Positions 16,171 through 25,377 of a stretch of DNA of 64,000 bases are shown here, in pieces. The notes under the pieces were generated by a model, which was not told where the DNA came from, did not search any database, and saw only the letters and a program-made list of their open reading frames with translations. This DNA comes from Panacagrimonas sp052389915 (GTDB lineage: Bacteria > Pseudomonadota > Gammaproteobacteria > Nevskiales > Nevskiaceae): contig JBQTHL010000072.1 of assembly GCA_052389915.1 (NCBI GenBank), forward strand, positions 6,129-70,128, in the 5' to 3' direction. A program made the position numbers and the translations under genes. Within the stretch, counting starts at the first letter, position 1. Each line of letters opens with the position of its first letter.

Positions 16171-18396
16171 TCATTTGTGCGTGAACGTGAAAGCCCCATC
16201 CCAATCGTTTCCGGGCGGATTGGCTCTCAGGAACCGGATCCGATCAAGGAAGATCTCGTAGACCTTGTGCGGACGACCGCAGTCCTTCAGACCGGTGAAC
16301 GCCGACTCCGCTTCGTCCCACTGCTGCGCGCGGTACTTCACCATGGCGCTGGCCAGACGCTCAACGTCATCCCCCAGGTCGGCATGGACCTGATCTAGCG
16401 GCCCCAGCGGCTCGTAGATCGCGACCGGTTCGTTCTTGCCCTTGACTCTCACCCGGTCCAGTTCGCGGAACACCCAGTTGCCGGGCGCCAGGGCCTTGGT
16501 GAACTGGGTACAGATGAGGGTGACGCCGTACTCCTTGGTCAGGCCCTCGACCCTGGAGCCGAGATTCACCGCATCGCCCATGACCGTGTAGGCCATGCGG
16601 AACTCCGAGCCCATGTTGCCGACGTTCATCGGGCCGCTGTTGATGCCGACGCCGATGTGCAGCGGCGGCCAGCCGCGCTGCGCGAGGACCGGGTCCAGTT
16701 CGCGCACCGCCCGGCACATCTGCATGCCGGATTGGAGCGCGTGCAGGGCGTGCAGCTCGTCGCGCAGGGGCGCGCCCCAGAAGGCCATGATGGCGTCGCC
16801 CATGTACTTGTCGATGGTGCCGCGATATTTCTGGATGACGCCGGTCTGCTGCGTCAGGAACAGGTTCATCAGGGCCGCCAGCTCCCTGGCATCGAGCTTC
16901 TCCGAGAGGCTGGTGAAGCCGCGCACGTCGGAGAACAGCACGCTCATCTGGCGGCTCTCGCCTTCCATGGAAATCTGTTCCGGATGCGCGGCCATTTCCT
17001 CCACGAGTTCCGGCGGCACGTACTGGCCGAAGAGCTTGGAAATCTGCCGCTTGTCGCGCGATTCGATGAAGTACCCGTACAGCAGGTGGGTGGCGAACAA
17101 GACCACGGTAAAAAGGATCGGCACGCCCATCGGCATGATGAAAAGCGCGTCCGTCCACATGTAGAACGCCAGCCCCGCGGTGAAGGCAAGGATACCCAGC
17201 ACCATGCCCGCGCTCACCAGCGGCGAGAGCTTCGGAAACAGCCAGGTCACGACGAGCACGACGAAGGCGAACGCCGTGACCTCCGCGCCGACGTAGTACG
17301 GCGGCCGCTCGCGCACGCCGCCCCGCAGAATCCCGGAAATCAGTTGCGCGTGAATTTCCACGCCGGCGAACCGGCCGACCGGCGTGGAACGGATGTCGAG
17401 CAGGCCCGCGGCGCTGGTGCCCATGATGACGATGGCGCCGCCGAGCACTTCGGCGTCGGCGGCCTGGCTCAGAACGTCGGTGGCGGAGACGTAGGCGATC
17501 GTGCGGTAGGGACCGCGGTAGGGAATATAGGCGGCGACATCGCCGTCCACCGGCACCGCCAGGCCGCCGATGCGCAGCCGCTCCAGGTTCAGCGAGGTGC
17601 GCTCGTCTGGCGGTTCGAACTCCAGGCTCACCGGCGGATTTCCCAGCGCCGCGCGCACCAGGGCCAGCGCCAGAGAAGGGTACAGGGCGCCCTCGTATTC
17701 CTGCAGCAGCGGCACCCGGCGATAGGTGCTGTCGGAATCCAGGCGCGGGTTGTCGAAGAAGCCGCAGAGCGGGTTCGCGTTCGCAAGGAGCGGTGCCGAG
17801 CCGACATAACCCCTGGCCCTGACGAAATTCACGCCGTAGGCCGCGGTCGCCGCCCGGTCGAACAGGGGCGGGCAAAGGCTGCCGGTGGTCGCGGGCTCGC
17901 CCGGCGCCACCCTGGGCTTGAACAGCAGGCCGGTGACCACCGACCTGCCGCTCAGGCTCCGGGCGAAGAGGCGATCGTTGTCGAACTTGTCCTGCAGCGC
18001 CGCGGCCCTTGCGACGAAGGCGGGTACGTCCGCCAGGTCTTCGCGGACGAGATGGCCCAGCAGCTCGCGTCCCGAGCGCCGGTCCGGCTCGGCGAAGGCA
18101 ATGTCGAAACCCAGGGTGCTGACCCGGTAGTGATCGAACAACAGCTTCACCAGGCGCGCGAGCCGATCGCGCGGCCAGGGCCACTGACCTTCCACCGCGA
18201 GGCTCTTCTCGTCGATGTCCAGCACCACCACCAGCGGATCGCCGGTACGCGGCATGGTCATCCGCAAGCGCAGGTCGTAGGTCAGGGACTCGACCACGGT
18301 CAGCAGGCGCAGCGGCATCAGCCCGGAGCTGTGACAGAAGAAGATCACGAAAACCGCGGCGCTCAGTCCCCACCGAATTCCGCTGCGAAGAATCAC
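16171..18396 (-). CDS. CHASE2-domain class III adenylate cyclase
   Basis: An inner-membrane cyclase of 741 residues. A first helix is followed by a CHASE2 extracytoplasmic sensor (about 28-330, including the VVVLDIDEKSL, WPWPRDRLA and FDIAFAEPD blocks). Three membrane helices (about 350-440) and a cytoplasmic class III catalytic domain (about 470-660) follow. The metal-binding aspartates are present in LFSDVRGFT and KYMGDAIMAFWG. The Lys of DKYMGD, the Thr of YTVMGDAVN and the Asn/Arg of VNLGSRVEG complete a cyclase active site with an ATP-type specificity pair. A CHASE2 ligand is not known in general. The product, cAMP, is the obvious ligand for the cNMP domains encoded by the next gene, 79 bases away. 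About 65 residues after the cyclase domain form a helical tail. Confidence 0.9.
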   Translation of the reverse strand: MILRSGIRWGLSAAVFVIFFCHSSGLMPLRLLTVVESLTYDLRLRMTMPRTGDPLVVVLDIDEKSLAVEGQWPWPRDRLARLVKLLFDHYRVSTLGFDIAFAEPDRRSGRELLGHLVREDLADVPAFVARAAALQDKFDNDRLFARSLSGRSVVTGLLFKPRVAPGEPATTGSLCPPLFDRAATAAYGVNFVRARGYVGSAPLLANANPLCGFFDNPRLDSDSTYRRVPLLQEYEGALYPSLALALVRAALGNPPVSLEFEPPDERTSLNLERLRIGGLAVPVDGDVAAYIPYRGPYRTIAYVSATDVLSQAADAEVLGGAIVIMGTSAAGLLDIRSTPVGRFAGVEIHAQLISGILRGGVRERPPYYVGAEVTAFAFVVLVVTWLFPKLSPLVSAGMVLGILAFTAGLAFYMWTDALFIMPMGVPILFTVVLFATHLLYGYFIESRDKRQISKLFGQYVPPELVEEMAAHPEQISMEGESRQMSVLFSDVRGFTSLSEKLDARELAALMNLFLTQQTGVIQKYRGTIDKYMGDAIMAFWGAPLRDELHALHALQSGMQMCRAVRELDPVLAQRGWPPLHIGVGINSGPMNVGNMGSEFRMAYTVMGDAVNLGSRVEGLTKEYGVTLICTQFTKALAPGNWVFRELDRVRVKGKNEPVAIYEPLGPLDQVHADLGDDVERLASAMVKYRAQQWDEAESAFTGLKDCGRPHKVYEIFLDRIRFLRANPPGNDWDGAFTFTHK

Positions 18397-18460
18397 GCAA
18401 GGCCCACGGTTGCACAGCGTGTCGAGGCCCAGGTCTGCATGATTTCAGCGGCGGTAGTGC

Positions 18461-21400
18461 TCAATCGCAGCCCAGGCTCTCCACCGCGAACGTCACTGTC
18501 GCAGGAGCCGATTGCAGGGCGCCGTCGGTCGCGCGATAAGTAAAGCTGCTGCTGAACATGCCGACGGGGACGCAAGACTCCGGGATGTAAACAAAGCTGC
18601 CGTCGGCAGGCAGCACATCGAGCCGGATCAGTCGCACGTCGTCGATGATGATCCCCGCGCCGTCCTCGCCCGCGTGAGCGAACGTGATGGGGGTGCTGGT
18701 GGGCGCGGCGACCGTGAACGGGAAGTACCGCTCCTGAAGTGGGCCGGAGAAGATGAAACCAAATTCGGTTGTGAAGCCCAGGGATTGCCCCGCGACCGTA
18801 ACCGTCATCGAGTTGATCGGATTGCCTGGCGCCTCACTGTTGTTGCTGGCGCGGAAGCTCAGCAGGTAGTCGCCGGCTGGCAGGTTGAAGCTCTGCTTGG
18901 TCTGAATCGTCCCGGCCCCATCGGGAGGCGCTGTGCCATCCAGGTCGAGCAGCAGGCCGCCGCCAATAAGTTGTGCGAAGTCTGAAGGTCGATGGAGGCC
19001 CACTGTGCCCGCCGTAATGGTCCAATTGATGAGCGAGGCGACTGGCGATGCCCCACCCGGGCCGGGATCCGGCTCCCCGTCGAACGTGTCCTGGAACAGC
19101 AGCGAGCCGAGTCGGTCGGAGCCGCCAGCAGGCTGCAGCGGGGTCACCAGCAGGGCGGCGAGAGGGTCGCCGTCGGGATCGGTATCGTTGGCCAGCAGGC
19201 CCGGCGCGGGCACCACCAGGGAGACGCCTGTGAACGTGCTGAAGTTGTTGGCCACCGCGACCGGCGGATCGTTGACCGCATTCAGCGTGATGGTCACCGT
19301 GGCGTCAGCCGAAAACAGCGAGCCATCGGTGGCCCGGTACCTGAACGAATCGGTGCCGACCGAACCCCCGAACGGCACGTACTGGAAGTCGCCGGTGGAG
19401 TTGAACGTCAGCATCCCTTTGGTGGGACCGAAGCCCGGGACAAACTGGGTGGTGATCGAGTTATCCGGGTCGGTATCGTTTTGCAGCACACCGGGTGCAG
19501 CGACGTTGAGCGTGACGCCCTCGTCGGTCGAGTAGCTGTCATTGACCGCGACGGGTGCGTCGTTCACCGAGTTCACGGTCAGGGTGACGGTGGCTATGTT
19601 CGATTGTCCTCCCGTGCCGTCCAGGGCGCGGTAGGTGAACGAAGTGCTGCCGTTGAAATTGGGATTGGGCGTGTAGGTGAAGCTGCCGTTGGAGTTCAGC
19701 ACCACCCCGCCTTGGCTGGGACCTGAGACAAGCACTGCTGTGAGCGCACTACCCTCCGTGTCGGAGTCGTTGCCGAGCACGCCGGGTGCGGCGACTGTGA
19801 GCGGCGTGTCTTCGTCGGTCGAGAAGCTGTTGGAGTTGGCCACCGGCGGGTCGTTCACGGGGTTCACCGTCAAAACGACGACGGTGTTAGCCGATTGCGC
19901 CGTACCGTCCGAAGCCCGATAGATGAAGGGGTCCATGCCGCTGAAATTGGCGTTCGGCGTATACGTGAAACTGCCATTCGGGTTCAGGTTCAAGACACCG
20001 TGGGCGGGCGCGGCGATCAGGACGGCGGTGAGCGGATTGTCTTCCGCATCGGTGTCGTTACCGAGCAAGCCGGGCGCGACAACATTGAGCACCGTGTCTT
20101 CGTTGGTGGAGAAGCTGTTGCTGAGCGCCACCGGCGGGTCGTTTGCAGCATTGACGGTGAGGGTCACCGTGGCTACGTTCGATTGCGCGGTGCCGTCCGA
20201 AGCGCGGTAGGTGAACGAAACGCTGCCGTTGAAGTTCTCGACGGGCGTGTAGCTGAAGCCGCCGTTGGCGAGCAGGTTCAGCGTGCCGCTGGCCGGACCG
20301 GCAACCAGGACGGCAGTGAGCGGATTGCCGTCCGGGTCGGAGTCGCCGGCCAGTACACCGGGCGCGGCGATGTTGAGCACCGTGTCTTCGTTGGTCGAGA
20401 AACTATTGTTGACTGCCACCGGCGGATCGTTCACGGCGTTGACGGTCAGATTCACCGTGGCCAGGTTCGATTGCGCGGTGCCGTCGGAGGCGCGGTAGGT
20501 GAACGACACGCTGCCGCTGAAATTCGCGGCCGGCGTGTAGCTGAAGCTGCCGTTGGGCGACAGGTTCAGCGTGCCGCTGGCCGGACCGGCAACCAGGACG
20601 GCAGTGAGCGGGTTGCCGTCCGGGTCGGAGTCGCCGGCCAGTACACCGGGCGCGGCGATGTTGAGTGCCGTGTCTTCGTTGGTCGAAAAACTGTTTGGGC
20701 CTGCCACAGGCGCGTCGTTCACCGGCGTGACGGTGATGTTCACCGTTACCACGTTCGATTGCGCCGTACCGTCCGAAGCCTGGTAGGTGAACGAGTTGCT
20801 GCCGCTGAAATTGGTGCTGGGCGTGTAGACGAAGCTGCCGTTGGGGTTGAGGATGAGCGTGCCATTGGCAGGACCGGCGACCAGAATGGCCGTGAGTGCC
20901 GTGCCATCCGGGTCGGAATCGTTGCCGAGCACGCCGGGCGCAGCAATGTTGAGTGCCGTGTCTTCGCTGGTGGAGAAGGTGTTACCAGTCGCCACCGGCG
21001 GATCGTTAACCGGACCTACGGTCAGGCTGACTGTGGCCGGATTCGATTGCGCCGTACCGTCCGAGGCACGGTAGGTGAACGAATCGGTCCCGCTGAAGTT
21101 GGCGTTGGGCGTGTACCTGAAGCTGCCGTTGGGGTTGAGGCTCAGGGTGCCGCTGGAAGGTCCGGCCACCAGGATCGCGGTGAGAGCGCTGCCGTCCGCG
21201 TCCGAGTCGTTGGCCAGTACGCCGGGTAAGGGGACATCGAGCACCGTTTCCTCGGCGGTCGAGAAGGCGTCGTTGACCGCCTGCGGCGCATCGTTCACGG
21301 CGTTCACGGTCAGGCCGACCATTGCAGGATTGGATTGCGCGGTGCCGTCGGACGCACCGTAGGTGAATGAATCGCTGCCGCTGAAATTGGCGTTGGGCGT

Positions 21401-23923
21401 GTAGGTGAAGCCGCCGTTGGGGTTCAGGCTCAGGATGCCGTTGGCCGGGCCGGTCACCAGAACGGCGGTGAGCACCGTGTTGTCGGGGTCGGAATCGTTG
21501 CCGAGCACGCCGGACGCAGGGACGTTGAGCGGCGTGTCTTCGTTGGTCGAGAAACCGTCGTTGACCGCCACCGGCGCATCGTTCACGGCGCCGACCGCCA
21601 AGCTGACCGTCGCCGGATCCGATTGCGCCGCACCGTCCGCGGCGCGGTAAGTGAAGCTATCGACCCCGTTGAAGCCCGGGTTGGGAACGTACCTGAAACC
21701 GCCGTTGGGGTTGAGGCTGAGCGCGCCGTTGGCAGGACCGGCGACCAGAATGGCGGTGAGCACAGTGGCGTCCAGGTCGATGTCGTTGCCGAGTACACCG
21801 GGCGCGGGGATGTCGAGCGGCGTGTCTTCGCCGGTCGAGAAGTTGTCGGCGACCGCTTGCGGTGCGTCGTTGACGGCGCCCACGTTCAGGCTCACCGTCG
21901 TTACGCCGGATTGCGCCGTCCCGTCCGAGGCCTGGTAGGTGAACGTGTCGGTCCCGCTGAAATTGGCGTTCGGCGTGTACGTGAAGCCGCCGTTGGAGTT
22001 CAGGCTCAGCGTGCCGTTCGCGGGTCCGGTAACCAGGATCGCGCCGAGTGCCGGGCCATCGGGATCGGCGTCGTTGGCCAGCACGCCGGGCGCGGCAACT
22101 TCGAGCGCCGTTTCCTCAGCGGTCGAAAAGGCGTCGTCGGCCGCCAGCGGCACATCGTTCGCCGCATTCACGGTCAGACTCACTGTCGCCACGGCGGACT
22201 GCGCTGCCCCGTCCGAGGCCCGGTAAGTGAACGAATCGGATCCGCTGAAATTGGCGTCCGGCGCGTACGTGAAGCTGCCATCGGGATTCAGGTTCAGGGT
22301 GCCGTTGGCAGGACCCGAGACGAGCGCGGCTGTGAGCGCCGTGCTGTCCGGGTCGGAGTCGTTGCCGAGTACTCCGGGTACCCCGACAGTGAGCAGCATG
22401 TCTTCGTCGGTTGAGAAGCTGTCGTCGGCCGCCAGCGGCGGGTCGGTCGCGGCATTCACGGTCAAGCGCACCGTGACCACACCGGACTGCGCCCTTCCAT
22501 CCGAGGCCTGGTAGGTGAACGAATCGACCCCGCTGAAACCAGGGTTGGGCGTATAGGTGAAGCCGCCGTTGCGCCTCAGCGTCAAAGTGCCATTGGCCGG
22601 CGGCGATACGAGCAGGGCACTGAGGGTTTGTCCGTCCGGGTCGGAGTCGTTGCCGAGCACGCCGGGTGCGCCGACGCCGAGCGGCGTGTCTTCTCGGGTC
22701 GAGTAGCGGTTGCCGACTGCGCGTGGCGGGTCGTTTCGCCGCCCCACGGTGATCGTGACGGTGGCAGGGTCGGAGTTCTCGACGCCGTCGCTGGCGCGGT
22801 AAGTGAAGGAGTCGGTGCCGTTGAAGTCCCGGTTGGGCGTGTAGGTGAAACCACCGTTGGCGTCGAGCGCAACCGTGCCGTTTGCGGGCGCGGCAACGAG
22901 TTCGGCGATCAGTGACTCGTCCTCGCTGTCGATGTCGTTGCCGAGTACGCCGGGCGCGGCGACGACAAGTGCGATGTCCTCGGCGGTGCTGAACAGATCA
23001 TCGCGCGCCAGTGGTGGCTGGTTGTCCAGATCGAGGTCGGCGGAAAGCCGATCCTCGTCGATGCTGGTGGCATCGAGCCCGTTGTAGGCGGCGAAGTTGT
23101 TGTTGCGGAACCGCACCACGGCATCGGCCAGGATCACGCCGGAGGGTAGGGGCTGGGGATTGCCGAGCACGGGAACCTGCGCGCCGTCGAGCCGGCCGTC
23201 GACACGGCCGTCGGAGAAGTCTTCGATGAAGGCGTGGATGGTGGGAAACGTCGGGAAGATTCCCAGCGCAGAAGCCTGGGTTTGCATGGCCAGCGCCGCG
23301 CCTCCGAGCAGTACCGCGTACTGGCGCGCCGCGAGCGGCGCCGCCGGGTTGGGTGCCAGCGGCGCTTCTGGAATCACGACAAACGGGTCGAAGCCGAACG
23401 CCTCGACCGCGCGTACGCGAACGGCGTCGAAGAACGTGAGGAAGTTGGCACCGTTGGCGGCGCGGCGCGCGAGCAGCAGCAGCGCTTCGGTATACGGCGT
23501 CACCACCAGCGTGGTGGCACCGGCCGGCAGCACGCTCTCGAAACCCTGTTCGCCGCTGAGGCTCACGCGGCGCTTGCGCTCCGGATCGGTCTGCGGGTCG
23601 GCTTCGTCGACGAAGCTGCCGCCGCGGGTGACGGCGAGCAGGGCCGGTCCATCCGCGGGGCGGGAGAATTCGAAGCGGCCGGAGGCGTCCGTGGTCAGCG
23701 TTTGCAAGGCCGGGCCTGTGGCGAAGCCGCCGTCGTCCAGTGCGAACAACTGCACCTGCGCGCTCTGCACCGGGCCCTTGACGACGGCGCCGCGCACCGA
23801 CTGCACGGGCTGCGGCGCAGTTCCGCCGCCACTGCTACTTCCACCGCTTCCGCCGCCGCAGGCAGCCAGCGCGAGCGCAAGCACGACCAGGCCAAACCGT
23901 CGCATACAGGTGGTCGTGTTCAT
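18461..23923 (-). CDS. Giant surface lipoprotein with 14 cadherin/Ig-like repeats
   Basis: A protein of 1820 residues. The signal peptide ends in ALAAC with the lipidated Cys at 22, followed by a Gly/Ser linker. A carboxypeptidase-regulatory-like beta domain follows (about 45-130), then a helical segment. From about residue 300 there are 14 tandem units of roughly 96 residues. Each opens with a variant of NDPPVAVNNSFSTNEDT, then APGVLGNDSDPDG, and closes with FTYRASDGTAQSN. The last unit is interrupted by about 170 residues of a separate beta-rich domain before its final strands. Repeats of this kind build long adhesins and often bind calcium through their D-rich turns. Its ATG overlaps the FecR gene's stop by four bases (ATGA). 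Likely role: surface or periplasmic adhesion or sensing. Confidence 0.85.
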   Translation of the reverse strand: MNTTTCMRRFGLVVLALALAACGGGSGGSSSGGGTAPQPVQSVRGAVVKGPVQSAQVQLFALDDGGFATGPALQTLTTDASGRFEFSRPADGPALLAVTRGGSFVDEADPQTDPERKRRVSLSGEQGFESVLPAGATTLVVTPYTEALLLLARRAANGANFLTFFDAVRVRAVEAFGFDPFVVIPEAPLAPNPAAPLAARQYAVLLGGAALAMQTQASALGIFPTFPTIHAFIEDFSDGRVDGRLDGAQVPVLGNPQPLPSGVILADAVVRFRNNNFAAYNGLDATSIDEDRLSADLDLDNQPPLARDDLFSTAEDIALVVAAPGVLGNDIDSEDESLIAELVAAPANGTVALDANGGFTYTPNRDFNGTDSFTYRASDGVENSDPATVTITVGRRNDPPRAVGNRYSTREDTPLGVGAPGVLGNDSDPDGQTLSALLVSPPANGTLTLRRNGGFTYTPNPGFSGVDSFTYQASDGRAQSGVVTVRLTVNAATDPPLAADDSFSTDEDMLLTVGVPGVLGNDSDPDSTALTAALVSGPANGTLNLNPDGSFTYAPDANFSGSDSFTYRASDGAAQSAVATVSLTVNAANDVPLAADDAFSTAEETALEVAAPGVLANDADPDGPALGAILVTGPANGTLSLNSNGGFTYTPNANFSGTDTFTYQASDGTAQSGVTTVSLNVGAVNDAPQAVADNFSTGEDTPLDIPAPGVLGNDIDLDATVLTAILVAGPANGALSLNPNGGFRYVPNPGFNGVDSFTYRAADGAAQSDPATVSLAVGAVNDAPVAVNDGFSTNEDTPLNVPASGVLGNDSDPDNTVLTAVLVTGPANGILSLNPNGGFTYTPNANFSGSDSFTYGASDGTAQSNPAMVGLTVNAVNDAPQAVNDAFSTAEETVLDVPLPGVLANDSDADGSALTAILVAGPSSGTLSLNPNGSFRYTPNANFSGTDSFTYRASDGTAQSNPATVSLTVGPVNDPPVATGNTFSTSEDTALNIAAPGVLGNDSDPDGTALTAILVAGPANGTLILNPNGSFVYTPSTNFSGSNSFTYQASDGTAQSNVVTVNITVTPVNDAPVAGPNSFSTNEDTALNIAAPGVLAGDSDPDGNPLTAVLVAGPASGTLNLSPNGSFSYTPAANFSGSVSFTYRASDGTAQSNLATVNLTVNAVNDPPVAVNNSFSTNEDTVLNIAAPGVLAGDSDPDGNPLTAVLVAGPASGTLNLLANGGFSYTPVENFNGSVSFTYRASDGTAQSNVATVTLTVNAANDPPVALSNSFSTNEDTVLNVVAPGLLGNDTDAEDNPLTAVLIAAPAHGVLNLNPNGSFTYTPNANFSGMDPFIYRASDGTAQSANTVVVLTVNPVNDPPVANSNSFSTDEDTPLTVAAPGVLGNDSDTEGSALTAVLVSGPSQGGVVLNSNGSFTYTPNPNFNGSTSFTYRALDGTGGQSNIATVTLTVNSVNDAPVAVNDSYSTDEGVTLNVAAPGVLQNDTDPDNSITTQFVPGFGPTKGMLTFNSTGDFQYVPFGGSVGTDSFRYRATDGSLFSADATVTITLNAVNDPPVAVANNFSTFTGVSLVVPAPGLLANDTDPDGDPLAALLVTPLQPAGGSDRLGSLLFQDTFDGEPDPGPGGASPVASLINWTITAGTVGLHRPSDFAQLIGGGLLLDLDGTAPPDGAGTIQTKQSFNLPAGDYLLSFRASNNSEAPGNPINSMTVTVAGQSLGFTTEFGFIFSGPLQERYFPFTVAAPTSTPITFAHAGEDGAGIIIDDVRLIRLDVLPADGSFVYIPESCVPVGMFSSSFTYRATDGALQSAPATVTFAVESLGCD
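19270..23030 (-). repeat. Tandem ~288-bp coding repeats (13 uninterrupted units)
   Basis: Thirteen in-frame units of about 288 bases (96 codons) encode the cadherin/Ig-like repeats. A fourteenth, split unit occupies roughly 18465-19270. Neighbouring units in the 19.9-20.9 kb part are the most similar to each other, as expected from recent unequal exchange. The array may collapse or expand in assemblies. Confidence 0.85.
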
Positions 23924-25371
23924 TGTGCGTTCCCCTTGGCGCGAAATGCCGCGCTGCCGGAGACCGTGCTGTCGCCATTGCTCAGCGAGTAGCCCAGCCC
24001 GGCGCCGCTCGCATCGGGCGTGATGAAGCCGTTGAACTGCCCGCTGCCGCCCTCGGAACCCTGGACGGTGACGTCGTAGCTGCCGCCGAACAGGCCGCTG
24101 TCCGGCGACAGATTCCCCGTACCGGTGGCCCTCCAGATGGTGTTGTCGATGCCCAGGCTCAGGGAACTGGAAACGGTCTGATCGGAGAAATTCGCCGACA
24201 AGCTGGCCGAGCCGAGAAAGCCGATGTTGCCCGCCGTGTCGGTGGGGCTGGTGTTGCCGGACAGGGTGAACTCCGCGCTGCCGGTGCGTGGCAGATTGGG
24301 CGTGCCATCGAACGGCTGCTCGTAGATCCAGGCCAGGCTGCGATCTTCCAGGCGGGTGGCGACGCCGCCCACCACCGCCTCGCCACCGGACCAGCGGCCC
24401 CAGCGAATACCGGTGGCAGGATCGAAACCGACCTCCAGTTGCCGCGCAGTGCCGATGTCGTAACGGCCGTCCACGCCATTGAATCCGTTGAGGCTGCCGT
24501 CGCGGCCGATGATCGCATCCGATGCGTCGCCGAGGCGCGTGCCGACACCGCTGTCCACGCCCGGCGTGTGCGCGAACGCCAGGTTGGCGCCCGCCGGCCG
24601 TCGGCGCTCGAGCGGTTCGAGCACGTCGTGTTCGACGCCGAGCGGCGCCTGCACCAGAAGCAGCCGGGAATCGGCCTCGTCGTCGGGCGCCAGCAGCAGC
24701 GGCTGGCGTGAGGAGGTATCGGTCGTGCCCGGTGGCGGCAGTTCCAGGCTCATCTCCTGCGGCGCTTCCAGGCGGCGCTCCGGCGGCGTGCTGCCGTCCT
24801 TGACCCAGGCATATCCGTTCTCACTGAGCAGCAGCTTGTCGCCGGCACTGTTGGTGATGAGAATCGCGCCGCGGCTGACCCGCGCGTGCAGGCCGTCCGG
24901 CGCCTGCACGCAGTCCCCGTCGCAGTACAGAAGACTGAAATCCGTGCCGCGGATGCCGATGGATGCCACCGGCGTATTCAGTTCGAATTCTTGCCGGTCG
25001 AGACTGCCGATGGCGCCGGTGAGCGTCCGCAGTCCGCCCTTGAGCAGCTTCATGACTGCTCGCCCTCCGCGCTGCGTGGTGCTCGGCGGCGGCGCGGTGT
25101 AGGTGTCGATGCTCAACTGACTGGAGGCCTTGAGCGCGATCAGCGCGCCATCGTCCATGCGCATCTGCAGGAAACTGCCGGCGTCGGTCATCACCACGTC
25201 GCCCGCCAGCACCGCTACGCCCGGCGCCAGAGGCACCGCAGTGGTCCCGCGCTGAGCGTTCGCCGTTCCGGAGACGAAAACCACGGTTCCCGCTCCCCAG
25301 GCCGCGCCGCTGCACAGGCAGAACAGCAGGAGACCGGAAAGGCTTGCAAGGATGCGTTTCATGGCGTTCAT
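23920..25371 (-). CDS. FecR-domain periplasmic protein
   Basis: A protein of 483 residues with a signal peptide ending at about residue 26. A FecR domain (about 30-170) has the usual VSGTANAQRG start, the DVVMTDAGSFLQMRMDDGALIALKA core and the VASIGIRGTDF strand. The C-terminal half is beta-rich, with repeated GNIGFLGSASLSANF-type strands resembling a transferrin-binding-protein-like or autotransporter-like sandwich. Canonical FecR is an anti-sigma sensor, but secreted FecR-domain proteins with no sigma factor nearby, as here, occur beside CHASE2 cyclases and large surface proteins. It ends with a 4-base overlap into the giant lipoprotein gene and starts six bases after the TPR-barrel gene. 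The three are almost certainly co-translated. Confidence 0.83.
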   Translation of the reverse strand: MNAMKRILASLSGLLLFCLCSGAAWGAGTVVFVSGTANAQRGTTAVPLAPGVAVLAGDVVMTDAGSFLQMRMDDGALIALKASSQLSIDTYTAPPPSTTQRGGRAVMKLLKGGLRTLTGAIGSLDRQEFELNTPVASIGIRGTDFSLLYCDGDCVQAPDGLHARVSRGAILITNSAGDKLLLSENGYAWVKDGSTPPERRLEAPQEMSLELPPPGTTDTSSRQPLLLAPDDEADSRLLLVQAPLGVEHDVLEPLERRRPAGANLAFAHTPGVDSGVGTRLGDASDAIIGRDGSLNGFNGVDGRYDIGTARQLEVGFDPATGIRWGRWSGGEAVVGGVATRLEDRSLAWIYEQPFDGTPNLPRTGSAEFTLSGNTSPTDTAGNIGFLGSASLSANFSDQTVSSSLSLGIDNTIWRATGTGNLSPDSGLFGGSYDVTVQGSEGGSGQFNGFITPDASGAGLGYSLSNGDSTVSGSAAFRAKGNAQ

Positions 25372-25377
25372 GATCGG

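Noticed and set aside
13830..18543. Long plus-strand open frames opposite the flavoprotein and cyclase genes
   Set aside because: Antisense shadows of GC-rich coding sequence. The minus frames contain intact catalytic motifs.
19270..23030. Regular 288-bp repeats as a possible CRISPR or satellite array
   Set aside because: The units are in-frame coding repeats of a cadherin-like protein, without spacers or short direct repeats.
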